A DNA stretch of 64,000 nt, taken from NCBI GenBank assembly GCA_963674805.2, contig CAXXNY010000017.1:1-64000 (forward strand), written 5' to 3'. The number at the start of each line of letters is the position of its first letter. Position 1 is the stretch's first letter. The position numbers and the translations under genes are program-made. Below the pieces are notes generated by a model that saw only the letters and a list, made by a program, of their open reading frames with translations, was not told the DNA's origin and ran no database searches. The DNA comes from CALMFG01 sp963674805. Lineage in GTDB: Bacteria > Bacillota > Clostridia > Christensenellales > CALMFG01. Below are positions 63,905 to 64,000 of this stretch, in pieces.

Positions 63905-64000
63905 ATGGATGTCAACCGCAGGCAATTTATCCAGATCACCGGCGCCACCGCTGCCGGGGCTGGCCGCAGGCGGGCTGGGTTTTGACCTGAAAGCCGGTCA
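63905..64000 (+). CDS. Twin-arginine molybdo-enzyme, probable formate dehydrogenase alpha subunit (5' end; apparent frameshift)
   Basis: Only the first ~30 codons are in the window. AAAGGAG lies about eight bases before ATG 63905. The protein begins MDVNRRQFIQITGATAAG, a Tat signal (NRRQFIQ), and continues LAAGGLGFDLKAG after removal of one G from the run at 63956-63959; as written the frame meets TGA soon after. The signal resembles those of periplasmic formate dehydrogenase alpha subunits in sulfate reducers, which would reduce cytochrome c3 and so feed Tmc. Other Tat-exported molybdopterin oxidoreductases remain possible. Confidence 0.65.

Noticed and set aside
1..64000. CRISPR arrays, prophage, insertion sequences, tRNA or rRNA genes
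   Set aside because: No regularly spaced repeats, transposase or integrase motifs, or tRNA/rRNA sequences were recognised anywhere in the window.

Overview
This window looks like chromosome from a sulfate-reducing Desulfobacterota, most likely Desulfobacterales (Desulfosarcina/Desulfococcus-like). The evidence is gene content, not a database match: the APS reductase alpha subunit (aprA) is followed by qmoABC, a complete tmcABCD transmembrane redox complex lies further along, and the window ends in a twin-arginine molybdo-enzyme gene resembling a periplasmic formate dehydrogenase. Gene density is high and operons are compact, with many ATGA-type overlaps. I see no insertion sequence, prophage, CRISPR array, rRNA or tRNA.

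Layout. (1) 1-6.2 kb: aprA 3' end, terminator, qmoABC, terminator. (2) 6.3-13.6 kb: an RsmG/SpoU rRNA methyltransferase fusion, a pseudouridine synthase, a cysteine desulfurase, and three cell-envelope genes (Sel1 lipoprotein, Gly-tailed coiled-coil protein, haem-motif PD40 lipoprotein). (3) 13.6-18.5 kb: a zinc/manganese module on the minus strand (znuA-znuC-znuB-Fur family regulator-permease-DUF1980 partner) with a perfect palindromic operator candidate upstream. (4) 18.5-26.7 kb: a moxR-DUF58-DUF4381-batA-batBC-batD-batE (Bacteroides aerotolerance type) operon. (5) 27-35.7 kb: a GntR-TRAP transporter-creatininase-oxoprolinase/hydantoinase gene set, probably uptake and ATP-dependent ring opening of a cyclic amide. 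(6) 35.9-42.3 kb: lipid genes (diacylglycerol kinase-like, plsC), a LysM lipoprotein, a degenerate polysaccharide deacetylase, a membrane class III cyclase and a CBS protein. (7) 42.4-48.2 kb: a polyhydroxyalkanoate cluster (MaoC hydratase, phasin, PhaR, DUF3141 protein, PhaC). (8) 48.3-54.8 kb: a soluble cyclase/STAND ATPase/TPR protein, a second pseudouridine synthase, a methyltransferase, a small hypothetical protein, a 17-codon Cys-containing ORF and a receiver protein. (9) 55-58.8 kb: tmcABCD. (10) 58.9-64 kb: a receiver-STAS protein, a large STAND/BTAD regulator, a structured leader and the start of the formate dehydrogenase-like gene.

How it fits together. Qmo passes quinol electrons to APS reductase. 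Tmc links the periplasmic cytochrome c3 pool to the membrane and cytoplasm, and a periplasmic formate dehydrogenase would feed that pool, so three parts of one sulfate-respiration electron chain are in this window. PHA genes store surplus carbon.

Caution. At least twelve apparent single-base indels interrupt otherwise well-conserved genes (qmoA, qmoC, phaC, tmcD, fdh and others), and at least half of them fall in or beside a short run of one base. I treat these as probable sequencing errors and annotate each broken gene as one CDS.

Most novel-looking signals: two ~128-nt hairpin elements with compensatory base changes, each just 3' of a stop codon (dctP and tmcA); mutually exclusive helices in the formate dehydrogenase leader; a repeated TGCARTGC-ACAAA motif in the PHA cluster; a 23-bp palindrome upstream of znuA; and a deacetylase that has lost its metal-binding residues.
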